Origin: a virus
Strand: one strand, 5' to 3'
DNA length: 31,763 bases
IMG/VR virus record: IMGVR_UViG_3300015245_000244
Coordinates: 1 to 31,763 of that record
In this document: in pieces, positions 22,378 through 29,449 of the stretch
Layout: each line of letters begins with the position of its first letter
Position numbering within the stretch: position 1 is the first letter of the stretch
Made by a program: the position numbers and the translations under genes
The notes under the pieces: model-generated
The model's database searches: none
Seen by the model: the letters and a program-made list of their open reading frames with translations, nothing else
What the model was told of the DNA's origin: nothing

Positions 22378-22761
22378 ATGACCAAAACCAAGCAGGCAGG
22401 ACGGAGCACAGAGCGCCCCGGCCAGCCCAAGGCAAACCCGAGTGGGATGCCCTACGGCACCGGCTCTATCCAGATGCGGGGCCGCTCATGGTGGATGATT
22501 TACCGCGACGTGGAAGGGCGCACCATCCAGGAGAACACGCGCACCGAGGACCAGGACGCGGCGCGGCGCATGTTGGCAGAGCGGGCCATCATCACCCTCG
22601 AAGCGCAGATTGCCGCGCTCCGCGAGGTCCTCAATGACGGACAAAGTAAAAGTAACCGTGGTGCCAGCGGCACAGGAGCCAGACAGCGAAGACAAGCTGG
22701 TGCAGGCGCTAAGGCTGCTGCGCGAGATCGGAAAAAGGGTACTGAAGGAGGAACGCGCTAA
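22378..22761 (+). CDS. Orphan integrase-type arm DNA-binding domain protein
   Basis: A 127-residue protein. Residues about 22-70 (SGMPYGTGSIQMRGRSWWMIYRDVEGRTIQENTRTEDQDAARRMLAERAI) match the plan of the N-terminal AP2/SAM-like arm-binding domain of tyrosine integrases: GSI, RG, W, Y, T, A..LL..R. There is no core-binding or catalytic domain. The last about 40 residues are low complexity and overlap another frame (22634-22837) that looks at least as protein-like. It is directly upstream of a serine recombinase, so it may serve as an excisionase-like directionality or DNA-bending factor; inference. Confidence 0.6.
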   Translation: MTKTKQAGRSTERPGQPKANPSGMPYGTGSIQMRGRSWWMIYRDVEGRTIQENTRTEDQDAARRMLAERAIITLEAQIAALREVLNDGQSKSNRGASGTGARQRRQAGAGAKAAARDRKKGTEGGTR

Positions 22762-22837
22762 TGGCCGCAAGAGTGACAGCACAGCCGGAACTGATCGCAG
22801 CGGGGATTGCCCGCGTGAGTCTGATAACCCAGGTTGA
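22634..22837 (+). CDS. Small overlapping ORF upstream of serine integrase
   Basis: The frame starting at ATG 22634 reads MTDKVKVTVVPAAQEPDSEDKLVQALRLLREIGKRVLKEERANG, a plausible small helical protein, but runs on into the serine recombinase. It overlaps the tail of the arm-domain gene and the first 77 bases of the recombinase. It may be a real short gene whose final part is a shadow, or only a frame artefact. I would not insist on it. Confidence 0.35.
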   Translation: MTDKVKVTVVPAAQEPDSEDKLVQALRLLREIGKRVLKEERANGRKSDSTAGTDRSGDCPRESDNPG

Positions 22838-24449
22838 CAACTACTCGCTCGACGCCCAGGTCCACAACTTTGCGCACATGGGCGAGAAGTTCGGCTGCAA
22901 GATCCCGGCAGAGTACATCATCGAGGATGACGGCTACAGCGGCGCGGACTTCAACCGGCCTTCGATCAAGCAGGCCCTGAAGTGGGTACGCGAGGGCAAC
23001 GTGCAGGCCGTGGCCTTCCCGCACCTGGACCGCTTCGCCCGCAATGTGGAAGGTGGCCTCACCCTGATTCGTAAGTTCCGCGAAGCAGGCGCGGCAGTCC
23101 TGCTCGGCAATCTGGGCTGGTACACCGATGACCGCTCCTTCCGCATGCAGATGAATATCGGCCTGATGTTCGCGGAGTTTCAGAAGGACGAGATTCAGGA
23201 GAAATCGCGGACCGGCGTCGAGCAGAAGATTCGCCAAGGGCTGGCCCACGGCGGCGGCTCTCCTTTTGGCTGGCGCTTCGTGACCGGAGCCGAACTGACG
23301 GTGCAGGCCATGAATGAGGGCCGGGAGAAACCGCGCCGTCCGCAGAACGTCCACAAGCGCGTCGAGAAGGATATCCAGATCGTGGCCCTGATGGGTGAGC
23401 TTGCGCTCGAAGGCCACGGGCTGCGGGGCATCTGCCGGGAGCTTCAGGCGCGTGGCATTGCCGCTCCCCGCAAGATCCGCTGGAACCCGACCACAGTGGG
23501 CAAGATCCTGCACGATGCCTGCTACTACACCGGCATCTGGCACTACAACAAACGCCAGTGCGTGGAGCCGAAGAAGATTCGCAGCACCAGGGAGCGCCAC
23601 CGGGTGCGGACCTCCTGGAAGGCACGCCCGCAGAGCGACTGGAAGCCGCAGCCTCTGGAGGGTGGGCCCGTGTTCACCAAGGCTAAGTTCGATGCCATCC
23701 AGGAAGCTCTGGCACGCAACGGCAAGACCTCCGTGGGCAGGCCCGCAGGCGAGAATGGCCGCGAAGCTCTGCTGCGTTCCCTGGTCAAATGCGCCTGCTG
23801 CAATAAGGCAGTCTGCCCGCAGCACAAGACGACTCCGGCAGGACGGCGCTCCTGGTACATCTGCTCCAACCGGGACCGGGTAGCAGGCAACCACCTGTGT
23901 CCAGCGGCCCGCGCCATCAAAGCCGATGTGTTGGAGGAGGCCGTCTGGAACGGCATGGTAGAGGCCCTGACGGAAAACCTGGATGCGCTGGTCGAGGAGC
24001 ACCGCAGCCGGTTGACTCAGGATGTGGATTCTACCGAACTGGAACGGATGCAGGCCCTCGAACCGAAGCTCATCGGCAAGATGAAGGAGGCCGCCGAGAA
24101 GGAATTGGCCGAGGATGACGCGGACCTCAAGCAGATGTATTCTGAGCGGGTGGCGGAATTGAAGGGCCAGCTAAAACTGCTCCGCAGGCGCATCGGTGCC
24201 TTCACGATGGAAGCCGACACCATCCAGGTGGACACGCGCACCATTTCGCGCGAGGTCAAAGCTGGCACTCGCACCAGGGTGCCCGCTGAGCGCCGCCAGA
24301 TTCTGGTGACCTGGGTGCAGGAGGTCCGCTACGCTAACGGCAAGGCCGAGCTTACCCTGCGCGTGCCGCTGGCAGGTGCTAATCGTCAACATGACCAACA
24401 TCATGCTGACAATTACATCCTGCTGAAAACAAAGGTGAGGGCCGCGTGA
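22761..24449 (+). CDS. Large serine recombinase (phage integrase)
   Basis: A 562-residue large serine integrase. The resolvase catalytic domain starts with AGIARVSLITQ; Ser20 is the nucleophile candidate. It continues with the Arg motif FPHLDRFARNVEGG. The recombinase domain begins about residue 150 (EKSRTGVEQKIRQGLAHGGGSPFGWRF). The zinc ribbon (CACCNKAVCP, then WYICSNRDRVAGNHLCP) lies at about 344-380. A coiled coil (EPKLIGKMKEAAEKELAEDDADLKQMYSERVAELKGQLKLLRRRI) follows at about 430-475. AGGAGG and a TAATG overlap with the previous stop set the start. The gene is intact. It would carry out attP x attB recombination; the truncated host gene at 31441 supports a right junction about 7 kb downstream. 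Confidence 0.95.
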   Translation: MAARVTAQPELIAAGIARVSLITQVDNYSLDAQVHNFAHMGEKFGCKIPAEYIIEDDGYSGADFNRPSIKQALKWVREGNVQAVAFPHLDRFARNVEGGLTLIRKFREAGAAVLLGNLGWYTDDRSFRMQMNIGLMFAEFQKDEIQEKSRTGVEQKIRQGLAHGGGSPFGWRFVTGAELTVQAMNEGREKPRRPQNVHKRVEKDIQIVALMGELALEGHGLRGICRELQARGIAAPRKIRWNPTTVGKILHDACYYTGIWHYNKRQCVEPKKIRSTRERHRVRTSWKARPQSDWKPQPLEGGPVFTKAKFDAIQEALARNGKTSVGRPAGENGREALLRSLVKCACCNKAVCPQHKTTPAGRRSWYICSNRDRVAGNHLCPAARAIKADVLEEAVWNGMVEALTENLDALVEEHRSRLTQDVDSTELERMQALEPKLIGKMKEAAEKELAEDDADLKQMYSERVAELKGQLKLLRRRIGAFTMEADTIQVDTRTISREVKAGTRTRVPAERRQILVTWVQEVRYANGKAELTLRVPLAGANRQHDQHHADNYILLKTKVRAA

Positions 24450-24483
24450 GACCGGCCTCATCTTCCGGCCCCTTCTTCGCCTT

Positions 24484-24504
24484 CGGCCTGCCCAGTGCAG
24501 GCCG
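24484..24504 (+). terminator. Hairpin after serine integrase (possible terminator)
   Basis: CGGCCTGC (24484-24491), loop CCAGT, GCAGGCCG (24497-24504): a perfect eight-base-pair stem in the 145-base gap after the integrase. The T-tract after it is poor, so termination is uncertain. Confidence 0.45.
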
Positions 24505-24594
24505 TTGCGCTTCTGGCCCTCCACTCTCTACATGTACCAACCGCAGCCAGTTTGAGCGGTCCAGCCGAAAAATATTTTCAGACGTGGAGGCAGC

Positions 24595-24810
24595 ATGAGC
24601 ACGAGCCGCCCGCCTCGTGAGCCACCCCTCGACCGCGAATGGACCCAGGAGGAACTCCGCGCCTACCTGGAACCGCATGGTTTTATGTTCCGCGACGGCG
24701 AGGCGATTCCGCAGGGCTGTAAGTTCATTTCCTTTGAGCCGCTCACCGAACAGGACATTCGACTCGCTAACGAAGTAGCGGATCGCTTCGGACTGGAGGA
24801 AATAAAGTGA
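24595..24810 (+). CDS. Small unknown protein
   Basis: A 71-residue protein: a Pro/Arg start (STSRPPREPPLDREWTQEELRAYLEPHG), then FRDGEAIPQGCKFISFEPLTEQDIRLANEVADRFGLEE. I do not recognise it. GTGGAGG precedes the ATG. It opens a new run of coupled genes after the integrase (its stop overlaps the next GTG). The AT-richer stretch upstream (AAAAATATTTTC near 24568-24579) may be part of a promoter, though no good -35/-10 pair at standard spacing was found. Confidence 0.65.
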   Translation: MSTSRPPREPPLDREWTQEELRAYLEPHGFMFRDGEAIPQGCKFISFEPLTEQDIRLANEVADRFGLEEIK

Positions 24811-25151
24811 CCTGCCCTACCTGCCATCACCCAATTCCCGACAACATGATGGTCTGTCCACTCTGCGCCCAGGAGCGCGGCGCGGTCGCCCTACGCGCTT
24901 ACCAGCTTGACCCGCTGCGGAAGGTGGCGGCAGGGCAGGCCGAGCTTACTGTGCGCCCTGTAGACGGCAAGCGCCACGTGCAGATGTTCGGCGCGGAGCG
25001 GGTCTTCTGTGGCCTGCCGGTCTCGCCCCAACACCGGCGCAGCCGGATTGCCTGGACAGAAGACGAACTCAACAAGATTTGCGCCGGATGCCGGATCGAG
25101 CTTCGGCGTGCGATGGAGGAGGCGCAGAACCAGTGCCCACCTTCCGGGTAA
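24807..25151 (+). CDS. Zinc-ribbon protein
   Basis: A 114-residue protein, GTG start overlapping the previous stop (GTGA). The N-terminus is a canonical zinc ribbon: CPTCHHPIPDNMMVCPLC (residues 3-20). Further Cys residues (VFCGLPVS, and CAGC near residue 96) could form a second site. The remainder (RVFCGLPVSPQHRRSRIAWTEDELNKICAGCRIELRRAMEEAQ) is helical. DNA or RNA binding is likely, but no specific role can be given. It is followed by a further short gene with GGAGGAGG within its 3' end. Confidence 0.7.
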   Translation: MTCPTCHHPIPDNMMVCPLCAQERGAVALRAYQLDPLRKVAAGQAELTVRPVDGKRHVQMFGAERVFCGLPVSPQHRRSRIAWTEDELNKICAGCRIELRRAMEEAQNQCPPSG

Positions 25152-25354
25152 TCCACAGCACCCAGGCCGTCAACGGCAGTCTGCACCATCACGCCCGCCT
25201 GCTCTCCCGGCGCGGCGATCACTGGGCTGTCTGCGGCGTGCTTCAGCTACACCCCGCCGAGTGGGAGTGGTTTGTCTTGTCCTGCGAAGTTCTGAGTATC
25301 GAGGTTGCCGATGAGGTTCCGGCTGAAGCCACCAAAGCTCCCACGGCTGTCTGA
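25133..25354 (+). CDS. Small unknown protein
   Basis: A 73-residue protein from a GTG at 25133, chosen because GGAGGAGG lies 12 bases upstream and the reading MPTFRVIHSTQAVNGSLHHHARLLSRRGDHWAVCGVLQLHPAEWEWFVLSCEVLSIEVADEVP is fluent. It appears to be a compact beta-rich protein (SSHHHARLL, WAVCGVL, WFVLSCEVL). No family recognised. It overlaps the previous gene by 19 bases and the next by 44. Confidence 0.55.
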   Translation: MPTFRVIHSTQAVNGSLHHHARLLSRRGDHWAVCGVLQLHPAEWEWFVLSCEVLSIEVADEVPAEATKAPTAV

Positions 25355-25667
25355 AAACGATGTCGAGAAGGCGTGCATCGACCTGCTGCACCTGCGCGGG
25401 TATTGGGTGGTGCGCCTGCACGCGGGCACCTTCAAGAGCGCGGACAATCGGCGATGGATCAAGGGCGCTGAGAAGGGCACGCCAGACTATGCGGCCCTAC
25501 ACCATCGCTTCCCAGGTTTTTTATTGGAAGTGAAACGCTCCGGCGCGAGTCCCACGCCGGAGCAAGAGACCAAACACAAGGAGCTTCGCATCGGGTTCCG
25601 TCTCGCCATCGGTGTAGTCGATAGCGTGGAGGCCCTGGTTGCGTGGCTCAATCACCACGAACAATAG
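25311..25667 (+). CDS. VRR-NUC domain nuclease
   Basis: A 118-residue stand-alone VRR-NUC (PD-(D/E)XK superfamily) nuclease. ENDVEKACIDLLHLRGYWVVRLHAG forms the first helix-strand. GTPDYAALHHRFPGFLLEVKRSGASPTPEQETKHKELR contains the catalytic Pro58-Asp59 and Glu73-Val-Lys75, followed by the conserved SPTPEQ. The end (GFRLAIGVVDSVEALVAWL) fits the family. Such proteins occur widely in phages beside replication genes and resolve or cut branched DNA. The ATG at 25311 is preferred (MRFRLKPPKLPRLSENDVEK). The catalytic residues look intact. Confidence 0.88.
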   Translation: MRFRLKPPKLPRLSENDVEKACIDLLHLRGYWVVRLHAGTFKSADNRRWIKGAEKGTPDYAALHHRFPGFLLEVKRSGASPTPEQETKHKELRIGFRLAIGVVDSVEALVAWLNHHEQ

Positions 25668-25678
25668 GCAGGTCAGTT

Positions 25679-26620
25679 ATGGCGAGAATGCGATACATCA
25701 AACCCGGCATCATGACCAACGAAGACCTCTGTGAGCTTGGCCCCTATGCCTACATTTTATTCACATCCCTGTGGATGCTGGCCGACCGCGAGGGTCGCCT
25801 GGAGGACCGGCCCAAACGGATCAAAGCCGAGGCCATGCCGCTATGGGATGACGTGCCCTGGCAAACGGTGGATAACCTTCTGGAAAAGCTGTCGGAAAAG
25901 GGATTTATCCACAGGTACAAAGCCCAGGAGCATAGTTACATTCAGGTTACGAATTGGAAGAAGCACCAATGCCCGCATCCGCGCGAAGGAACCAGCACGA
26001 TCCCGGTCCCGGCCTCAGCGAACGGCGCAAGTGCCGATGCGCCAACAGCTTCGGTGGTGGCAATGCCAAGGCACGTACAAGGCATTGCGGAGGCACTGCC
26101 GAGCCGAGTGGGTAATGGGGAATGGGTAATGGGGAACAGGAGCGGCGGTGTAGTGGAAGATAGGGGGTGCGGGGGAAAGGAACCGGCATCGGTGGAAAAC
26201 CCGCCGCCGCCGCCCAATCCAAAACCAACACAACCGCCTGCGGCGGCAAAACGCAAACCGCCTTCCTCGGAGCGGGGAGCAGGCCAGACACCGCGCAAGT
26301 CTCCCACCAGGGAAGACCGCGCCCGAGAAGGCCCCCAAGAATTACCCCGAGCGCGGGCCGCGCCGCTCGAAGACTTCTGGCCGCACAAAACGGAAGACGT
26401 GATGCTGGTCCGCGAGTCCCTGAACCAGCTTGCGGCCCAGGTCCACATGCCGCCGCCTGACGATGACATCGTGAGGCAGGTTCTCGATGCCTGCCGGGGC
26501 GCATCCGGGGAGGAGATTCACGGAGTCCTGAAGGCGCTGTTTCACAAAAACAAGTTCCGCAACATGTACTCATGGGGTTTTCTCCCAGTGGTACTCGGTC
26601 CCTGCTTCCACGCCGCTTGA
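25679..26620 (+). CDS. Replication initiator-like protein
   Basis: A 313-residue protein. The N-terminal 105 residues are the typical phage replication-organisation wing: MARMRYIKPGIMTNEDLCELGPYAYILFTSLWMLADREGRLEDRPKRIKAEAMPLWDDVPWQTVDNLLEKLSEKGFIHRYK, then YIQVTNWKKHQCPHP. It is a winged-helix-like domain often found in siphovirus replication proteins. Residues about 110-240 are a disordered Pro/Gly/Arg-rich linker, with a short direct repeat in the DNA near 26111-26139. The C-terminal 70 residues (EDVMLVRESLNQLAAQVHMPPPDDDIVRQVLDACRGASGEEIHGVLKALF) are a small helical domain. A neighbouring helicase loader is not obvious. Initiation of replication is inferred from family and context. Confidence 0.8.
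   Translation: MARMRYIKPGIMTNEDLCELGPYAYILFTSLWMLADREGRLEDRPKRIKAEAMPLWDDVPWQTVDNLLEKLSEKGFIHRYKAQEHSYIQVTNWKKHQCPHPREGTSTIPVPASANGASADAPTASVVAMPRHVQGIAEALPSRVGNGEWVMGNRSGGVVEDRGCGGKEPASVENPPPPPNPKPTQPPAAAKRKPPSSERGAGQTPRKSPTREDRAREGPQELPRARAAPLEDFWPHKTEDVMLVRESLNQLAAQVHMPPPDDDIVRQVLDACRGASGEEIHGVLKALFHKNKFRNMYSWGFLPVVLGPCFHAA
26111..26139 (+). repeat. Short direct repeat in the replication-gene linker
   Basis: GTAATGGGGAA occurs at 26111 and again about 15 bases later in a run GTAATGGGGAATGGG then TAATGGGGAA. It encodes VGNGEWVMGN. Probably slippage in a disordered linker, but it could be protein-bound. Confidence 0.55.
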
Positions 26621-26798
26621 TATATCCAGTGGCGAGATTCAACACATTACGGGTGGTAAACAGGTGTACATTTGGTGGTGTTACTTAGTAGTATCTCGGA
26701 ATGGCCGGGCTCGGCAGGCCGGTTTTCGTTGGTAGGGCCTCTTGTGGCAAACCGCCTTGTCTCGCACCCGGCATTCTCGAAGGAGAAAAGCCGAAACA

Positions 26799-27329
26799 AT
26801 GAAACATTCAGAAGAAACGACAACCTACGCTCAGATGGGCATGGCTGCGCTCCTGCCTGGAATGCAGTACATGCTCGAACGGATGCAGCACCAGCTTGAT
26901 GAGTTCCGAAGTCAACTGGCTGTATTGCAGACTCCAGTCGTGAGCACCAACGGCAACGCGCCACGCATCACCAAGAACGGCAAGCGCATCGGTCGGCCAC
27001 GGAAGGAAGTAGCGCCTGTCTTGCGCAGCGGCTGGCCAGCCGACCCCGAGGAGCGCAAAGCCGAAATGAAACGCCGGATGCAGGTCCGCAAGCAACGACG
27101 GGCAAACTCACCACGTGCAGACTCCTCGGCACCCGCACCTACACACCCGCGTGATGCGAACCATCCCGATCATGAGGCATGGGTCAAGAAAATACGAAAG
27201 GCCAACAAGCGGGCCTGGAACGGTCTCAACCCCGAACAGCGCAAGGCGCGGATCGCGGCGTCGCTGGAAGGATGCCGCAAGAAAGCCGAAAGCAGGATTC
27301 CTACTGCGCGGCTGGCGGTGGCCTCATGA
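26799..27329 (+). CDS. Basic coiled-coil protein with AT-hook-like motif
   Basis: A 176-residue protein. ATG at 26799 follows GAAGGAG. The N-terminal helix (MAALLPGMQYMLERMQHQLDEFRSQLAVLQ) is a likely coiled coil. NGKRIGRPRKEVAP (about residues 60-73) has the GRPRK core of an AT-hook. Two helical segments follow (DPEERKAEMKRRMQVRKQRR; HEAWVKKIRKANKRAWNGLNPEQRKARIAASLEGCRKKAE), strongly basic. The general plan resembles H-NS-like or nucleoid-associated phage proteins, but I cannot name the family. It lies behind a 178-base gap that contains no other gene. Confidence 0.65.
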   Translation: MKHSEETTTYAQMGMAALLPGMQYMLERMQHQLDEFRSQLAVLQTPVVSTNGNAPRITKNGKRIGRPRKEVAPVLRSGWPADPEERKAEMKRRMQVRKQRRANSPRADSSAPAPTHPRDANHPDHEAWVKKIRKANKRAWNGLNPEQRKARIAASLEGCRKKAESRIPTARLAVAS

Positions 27330-27658
27330 CGCGACTCAGCAACCGGCAGTACCCGATGTTGAAGGCGTTCGCCGAGGGCAACGTCTACATGTCACTGGCC
27401 CAGGCTCAGAAGTTCGACCAGCGTCCGTTCCGCTCGATGCTGATTCGGGAGTGGGTGGCCTACAAACCGGGCAGGGGTTTTCACGTCACGCCCGATGGCC
27501 TGAAGGCATGGGACGAGTTCCGCTATACCGAGATCGCCCGCAAGAATCCCACCTTGCCGCTGACTCGTTACTTCGATCCCACGGCCTACGGTCTCAAGGT
27601 GCCCGAGCGAAAAAAAGCTCAGGTTCACGTAATGCACAAGCGCGGTCAAGCGGCGTGA
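27326..27658 (+). CDS. Winged-helix-like small protein
   Basis: A 110-residue protein. LSNRQYPMLKAFAEGNVYMSLAQAQKFDQRPFRSMLIREWVAYKPGRGFHVTPDGLKAWDEF has the helix-turn-helix, beta-hairpin and final helix order of a MarR-like winged helix (VTPDGLKAWDEF resembles the LTPAGxxxW end). The C-terminal third is basic (KVPERKKAQVHVMHKRGQAA). The ATG overlaps the previous stop (ATGA). It may be a regulator acting with the AT-hook-like protein upstream. Fold by pattern only. Confidence 0.6.
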   Translation: MTRLSNRQYPMLKAFAEGNVYMSLAQAQKFDQRPFRSMLIREWVAYKPGRGFHVTPDGLKAWDEFRYTEIARKNPTLPLTRYFDPTAYGLKVPERKKAQVHVMHKRGQAA

Positions 27659-27666
27659 ACCAAGCG

Positions 27667-27704
27667 GTGTAGGTGGCTGGCAACGGAGGGCTGGCCACCT
27701 ACAC
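27667..27704 (+). other. Stable RNA hairpin (11-bp perfect stem)
   Basis: GTGTAGGTGGC (27667-27677) and GCCACCTACAC (27694-27704) are perfect complements around a 16-base loop, directly followed by the next gene's GGAGG. There is no T-tract, so it is not an ordinary terminator. It may limit ribosome access or protect mRNA. Confidence 0.7.
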
Positions 27705-27722
27705 CCAGGAGGAAAGGACACC

Positions 27723-28271
27723 ATGACTTACGACCGCGATTTGAAATGGGGACGCATCGGCGCAATCGGTGTCGGCATTGCCAACCTGATTGCGGCATTC
27801 AGTAATTTCTGGGAGCACAACTGGTTCGTCGGCGGCGCGGCGCTGCTCTGGGCCTTCTGCTCGGTGGTGTGGCTGTCTCAGATCAAGGGGAACCAGATCA
27901 CCCGCGATCAAGCGCGGCTGGTAGCCGCGATCCTGAATTGTTCAGGCGCACGAGCCTGCCATCCTCACACCACGGGCAGACTGCCGCTGCCGTTCTGCAC
28001 TACCTGGACGCCGCGCCGCCGCTTGGATGCGAACAGGAACATCCACGTCCCAATGCGCCGTTCTACTTCAAGCCGGAAGCCGCGCCGCTACCCGGTTATG
28101 TGCTCCAGTGCGCCTTCGACCTCCTGCCGCATTCCGCGCACGCCACGGCCTCCGAGAAACGCAGGAACCGAGGCTGCGCCCATCGTTCGGCGCTTTATCG
28201 GGCAGAGGCTCGGCAACCTGATGCGCTTCGCGGAACGTTGCGGGAATGCCAAATTGGAATTGCTGCCATGA
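27723..28271 (+). CDS. Two-helix membrane protein; 3' half frame-ambiguous
   Basis: A 182-codon frame. The first about 60 residues are clear: GRIGAIGVGIANLIAAFSNF and WFVGGAALLWAFCSVVWL are two membrane helices, then IKGNQITRDQARLVAAIL. After about 27940 this frame becomes Arg/Pro/Thr-rich and unlike protein. The frame two bases on instead reads PNAPFYFKPEAAPLPGYVLQCAFDLLPHSA (about 28040-28130). The original frame again looks real at the end (EAAPIVRRFIGQRLGNLMRFAERCG, about 28160-28260) and its stop overlaps the next ATG. The 3' half may be a separate frame-broken gene. Small two-helix phage proteins can be holin-like, but that is not shown. Confidence 0.5.
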   Translation: MTYDRDLKWGRIGAIGVGIANLIAAFSNFWEHNWFVGGAALLWAFCSVVWLSQIKGNQITRDQARLVAAILNCSGARACHPHTTGRLPLPFCTTWTPRRRLDANRNIHVPMRRSTSSRKPRRYPVMCSSAPSTSCRIPRTPRPPRNAGTEAAPIVRRFIGQRLGNLMRFAERCGNAKLELLP

Positions 28272-28735
28272 CCCCGCAACTACACATCACCACCGAAGCC
28301 ACGTTGCGGCCCGAGGTACAGCCGGTTCGCAATTTCTCCGTGAAGCCAAAAGGCGGGTTCTGGACTTCGACCTACTGCGATGGCCGGTCGGAGTGGGTCG
28401 ATGCCTGCCAAGACATGTTCGAGAGTGCCTACCAGAAGAACTGGTTTCTATTGGTGCCGAGTCTGTCGGCCCGTATTCTCCAGATCAATAGTCTCGCTGA
28501 CCTGAAATACCTGCTACGCACGGCTCCAAATCCCTGTCCCCGTACGCATATTGTCTGGCTGGATTTTGAGGCGCTTGCGCACTCATACGATGCGATAACC
28601 CTGACGACGCGTGGCCAAATTGAAACCCGCCTCACTTGGCCGGAAACCCTGTATGGATGGGATTCCGAATCGACCTTATGGTTCCGCTGGATGTTTTTGG
28701 ACGTGCAGCGGATCGCAACGCCGGAAGCGAGATGA
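28268..28735 (+). CDS. Unknown phage protein, possible ADP-ribosyltransferase-like fold
   Basis: A 155-residue protein (MTPQLHITTEATLRPEVQPVRNFSVKPKGGFWTSTYCDGRSEWVDACQDMFESAYQKNWFLLVP, then LARILQI..LADLKYLL, later IVWLDFEALAHSYDAITLTTRGQIETRLTWPETLYGWDSESTLWFRW). KPKGGFWTS at the start, a middle helical domain and a late YGWDSESTLW are patterns I recall from uncharacterised phage and bacterial proteins that may share the ADP-ribosyltransferase fold. I see no proven R-S-E triad. The start overlaps the previous stop (ATGA). Function is unknown. Confidence 0.55.
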   Translation: MTPQLHITTEATLRPEVQPVRNFSVKPKGGFWTSTYCDGRSEWVDACQDMFESAYQKNWFLLVPSLSARILQINSLADLKYLLRTAPNPCPRTHIVWLDFEALAHSYDAITLTTRGQIETRLTWPETLYGWDSESTLWFRWMFLDVQRIATPEAR

Positions 28736-28992
28736 CCCCAGGTTCACAGACCATCTACGCGAATCCGTTCCGCACCTGGGCCGAACTGCTGCGCGGATTG
28801 CGGCAATGCTTCGTGGTCGAAGCTGGCCTCGTGGACAATGCGGCCCTGCTCACGCCGCACATGGGTGAGGCCCTGGGCGCAATCGCGGGACTCATCAACG
28901 ACTGCGAGGCGATAGCAAAACAGATCGACGACCTGCAACGGAAAGACCTCGGCGCGTTCGAAGCCTTTCAGCGGGCGTTGGAGAAAGCATGA
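28732..28992 (+). CDS. Small helical protein, unknown
   Basis: An 86-residue protein (MTPGSQTIYANPFRTWAELLRGLRQCFVVEAGLVDNAALLTPHMGEALGAIAGLINDCEAIAKQIDDLQRKDLGAFEAFQRALEKA), almost entirely helical and probably a small bundle. The ATG overlaps the previous stop (ATGA). I do not recognise it. Confidence 0.65.
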   Translation: MTPGSQTIYANPFRTWAELLRGLRQCFVVEAGLVDNAALLTPHMGEALGAIAGLINDCEAIAKQIDDLQRKDLGAFEAFQRALEKA

Positions 28993-29204
28993 GAATCAAC
29001 ATCGGCGGCTCGTTCATTGAACCGGATGAAGGGCCGCGCAATACGATCTTCCATCGGCGCATCGTGCGCGAGGAGGAAGTAGTCAACATGCCGTGCGCCA
29101 AGGTTCTGTTGCTCGATTGCGGGCATCGGGTTGTGGCCATTGGCAGAGTGGAACTATGCGAGGGGCGGGTCTTCTGCCTCTATTGCAAGGCGGTGGGAAA
29201 CTGA
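28989..29204 (+). CDS. Small Cys-containing protein, possible zinc site
   Basis: A 71-residue protein with MPCAKVLLLDCGHRVVAIGRVELCEGRVFCLYCKAVGN (residues about 34-71). Its Cys and His residues are in knuckle-like spacing (C..CGH..C..CLYC), so zinc binding is likely. The start overlaps the previous stop (ATGA), and the stop overlaps the next start. Function is unknown. Confidence 0.65.
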   Translation: MRINIGGSFIEPDEGPRNTIFHRRIVREEEVVNMPCAKVLLLDCGHRVVAIGRVELCEGRVFCLYCKAVGN

Positions 29205-29449
29205 TGCGGTTCGACCAGTTGAGCGCCCGGACCCAAGCCGGTCTGCGACAGTGGGCCATCTGGCAACACGATGACGAACTCCTGTTCGATGCGATTGCCA
29301 GTCTGCCCGAATCGTGGGCATGGCTCTGTTTTCAACTGCGCGTGGCCGAGGACCGGCCCGAGTGGTTCCCCAAGGGCAAGTCGGCAACCATCCAGGTGAT
29401 CGAACAGCGGCTCTATGCCGAGGCTGAAAGAGAACGGAGGCAAGCGTGA
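29204..29449 (+). CDS. Small unknown protein
   Basis: An 81-residue protein (MRFDQLSARTQAGLRQWAIWQHDDELLFDAIASLPESWAWLCFQLRVAEDRPEWFPKGKSATIQVIEQRLYAEAERERRQA). ATG at 29204 overlaps the previous stop (TGATG). It is mostly helical and Trp-rich. No family recognised. A GTG overlapping its stop opens a frame at 29446 that does not read convincingly; see the next gene. Confidence 0.65.
   Translation: MRFDQLSARTQAGLRQWAIWQHDDELLFDAIASLPESWAWLCFQLRVAEDRPEWFPKGKSATIQVIEQRLYAEAERERRQA

Noticed and set aside
26645-26665. A third copy of the TTACG..GTAAAC box in the gap before the AT-hook-like gene
   Set aside because: It shares TTACG and TAAAC, but spacing and the middle differ from the two matching 22-bp boxes.
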